From the NCBI GenBank assembly GCA_011372825.1, contig DSAK01000139.1, forward strand, positions 1-6,509: DNA of 6,509 nucleotides, read 5' to 3'. The notes under the pieces were generated by a model, which was not told where the DNA came from, did no database searches, and was given only the letters and a program-made list of their open reading frames with translations. The position numbers were made by a program, and so were the translations under genes. Below are positions 5,613 to 6,509 of the stretch, piece by piece (the first letter of the stretch is position 1; each line of letters begins with the position of its first letter). This stretch comes from Campylobacterota bacterium. GTDB lineage: Bacteria; Campylobacterota; Campylobacteria; Campylobacterales; Sulfurovaceae.

Positions 5613-6509
5613 TTAGGATACTCCAAGGAGCCTTTGGTACTCAGGGCATGATTGCTCTAACTGCTGGTGTTTGCCATGACACATCAAATGACCAGATGCA
5701 AACACCAAGAGACTATCAGCGTGGATAACACTACTTAGTCTATGGGCAACTGCGATAGTTATCATATCTGCTTTTAACTCTTCAAGAACATTTTGGATAA
5801 GTTTTTGACTTGTGTTATCAAGTGCAGAGGTTGCCTCATCAAGTATCAGTATATCAGGCTCCTTATAAAGAGCGCGTGCAAGTGCTATGCGTTGCTTTTG
5901 TCCACCTGATAGGTTTGTGCCACCTTGGGTAAGAACAGTGTTGATGCCATCTGGCAATTTGGAGACAAATTCTATAGCATGCGACTTGATAAGCGCTTGT
6001 TTGATTTTTGCTTCATCTATCGGTTTACCATAAGCTATATTTGCTGCAATGGTATCGTTGAAAATCAATATATGCTGTGTAACATAGGCTATTTTTGCAT
6101 GCAATGAGGCAAGAGTGTAGTGAGCAAGTTGTTTATCGTTGATAGTTATCTTTCCTTGAGTTGGGTCGTAAAAACGGACTATTAGATTGACAAGTGAGCT
6201 TTTTCCCGCACCACTTTCACCAACAAGTGCGTAGAGATTACCTTTTTTAAATTGAAATGAAAAATTTGCAAGTGCTCGGTGATTGTCATAGTCAAGCGAT
6301 ACATTTTCAAAAGCTAAAGACTCGATAGTCTCTTGAAGTTTATGCTCTCCATCTATAATCATCGGTTTAGTCGCTAGAAGTTCGAGCATACGAATGTTTG
6401 CCATGATTGCATCTTGGGCTTTATTGTACAAATTAGAGAGTCTTCTGATCGGATCATATAGCATAAAAAGTGCGGCACTAAAAGCAAAAAAACTCCCAAC
6501 ACTCATATG
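5613..6509 (-). CDS. msbA: MsbA-type ABC exporter, C-terminal half (5' end beyond window)
   Basis: Homodimeric ABC exporter half-transporter; MsbA flips lipid A-core across the inner membrane. The window holds about 298 codons: the end of the transmembrane domain (SVGSFFAFSAALFMLYDPIRRL, then a coupling helix) and a complete ATPase domain. Numbering from the first Met in the window (6506), the domain shows aromatic A-loop Y73, Walker A GESGAGKS (96-103), Q-loop Q144, signature LSGGQ (199-203), Walker B ILILDE with catalytic E224, D-loop SALD and H-loop H255. All ATPase residues are intact. Family proteins run about 570-590 residues, so roughly 280 N-terminal residues are missing; the Met at 6506 is internal, not the start. 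The lipid A role rests on TMD-end similarity and the C. jejuni-like neighbourhood next to pyrD; another lipid or peptide exporter of this subfamily is possible. It is separated from pyrD by 78 bases and probably forms a different transcription unit. Confidence 0.85.
   Translation of the reverse strand, partial: HMSVGSFFAFSAALFMLYDPIRRLSNLYNKAQDAIMANIRMLELLATKPMIIDGEHKLQETIESLAFENVSLDYDNHRALANFSFQFKKGNLYALVGESGAGKSSLVNLIVRFYDPTQGKITINDKQLAHYTLASLHAKIAYVTQHILIFNDTIAANIAYGKPIDEAKIKQALIKSHAIEFVSKLPDGINTVLTQGGTNLSGGQKQRIALARALYKEPDILILDEATSALDNTSQKLIQNVLEELKADMITIAVAHRLSSVIHADSLLVFASGHLMCHGKHQQLEQSCPEYQRLLGVS

Noticed and set aside
5596..5631. Repeated CAAGGAGC (plus strand) at 5596-5603 and 5624-5631
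   Set aside because: It is an eight-base match, one copy being within msbA coding sequence, and the copies form no longer stem or array. It is most likely chance.
1..6509. Mobile element, prophage, CRISPR, toxin-antitoxin or defence system
   Set aside because: All sequence except 78 bases is accounted for by conserved housekeeping genes in uniform orientation. No terminal repeats, integrase, transposase, spacer-repeat pattern or shift in base composition was seen.

Overview
The window is an AT-rich bacterial stretch with every gene on the minus strand, so gene order is read from high to low coordinates. Protein sequences and gene order (msbA, pyrD, M16 peptidase, dapA, FabL-like reductase, then pgsA and rseP) point to Campylobacterota, probably a free-living Sulfurimonas-like lineage. 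From memory, Campylobacter jejuni and Helicobacter pylori keep parts of this order. The phylum call is firm; the genus is a guess.

Layout in transcription order: 6509-5613 is the 3' half of an MsbA-type lipid exporter, cut by the window edge. A 78-base gap follows, with a weak terminator-like hairpin and a good -10 box for the next operon. Then come pyrD (TTG start), a secreted or periplasmic M16 zinc peptidase, dapA, a FabL-type enoyl-ACP reductase split by a frameshift, pgsA, and rseP cut by the left edge. The last six genes have no intergenic base at any of their five junctions. They meet as ATGA overlaps, a TAATG overlap, or a stop codon directly abutting an ATG.

The cluster is mostly about the cell envelope: lipid A/LOS core export (MsbA), fatty acid elongation (FabL-like), phosphatidylglycerol synthesis (PgsA), the diaminopimelate branch for peptidoglycan and lysine (DapA), and membrane or periplasmic proteolysis (RseP, M16). 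PyrD adds a quinone-linked pyrimidine step at the membrane.

The main anomaly is the reductase frameshift at about 2071-2077. It looks like loss of two bases, and all catalytic motifs survive in the two frames. It would also leave the start of pgsA, which has no Shine-Dalgarno of its own, without an upstream translating ribosome. This is either a sequencing or assembly error or a real, recent lesion. I see no mobile element, CRISPR, RNA gene, phage gene or undescribed system here; this is a conserved housekeeping operon.
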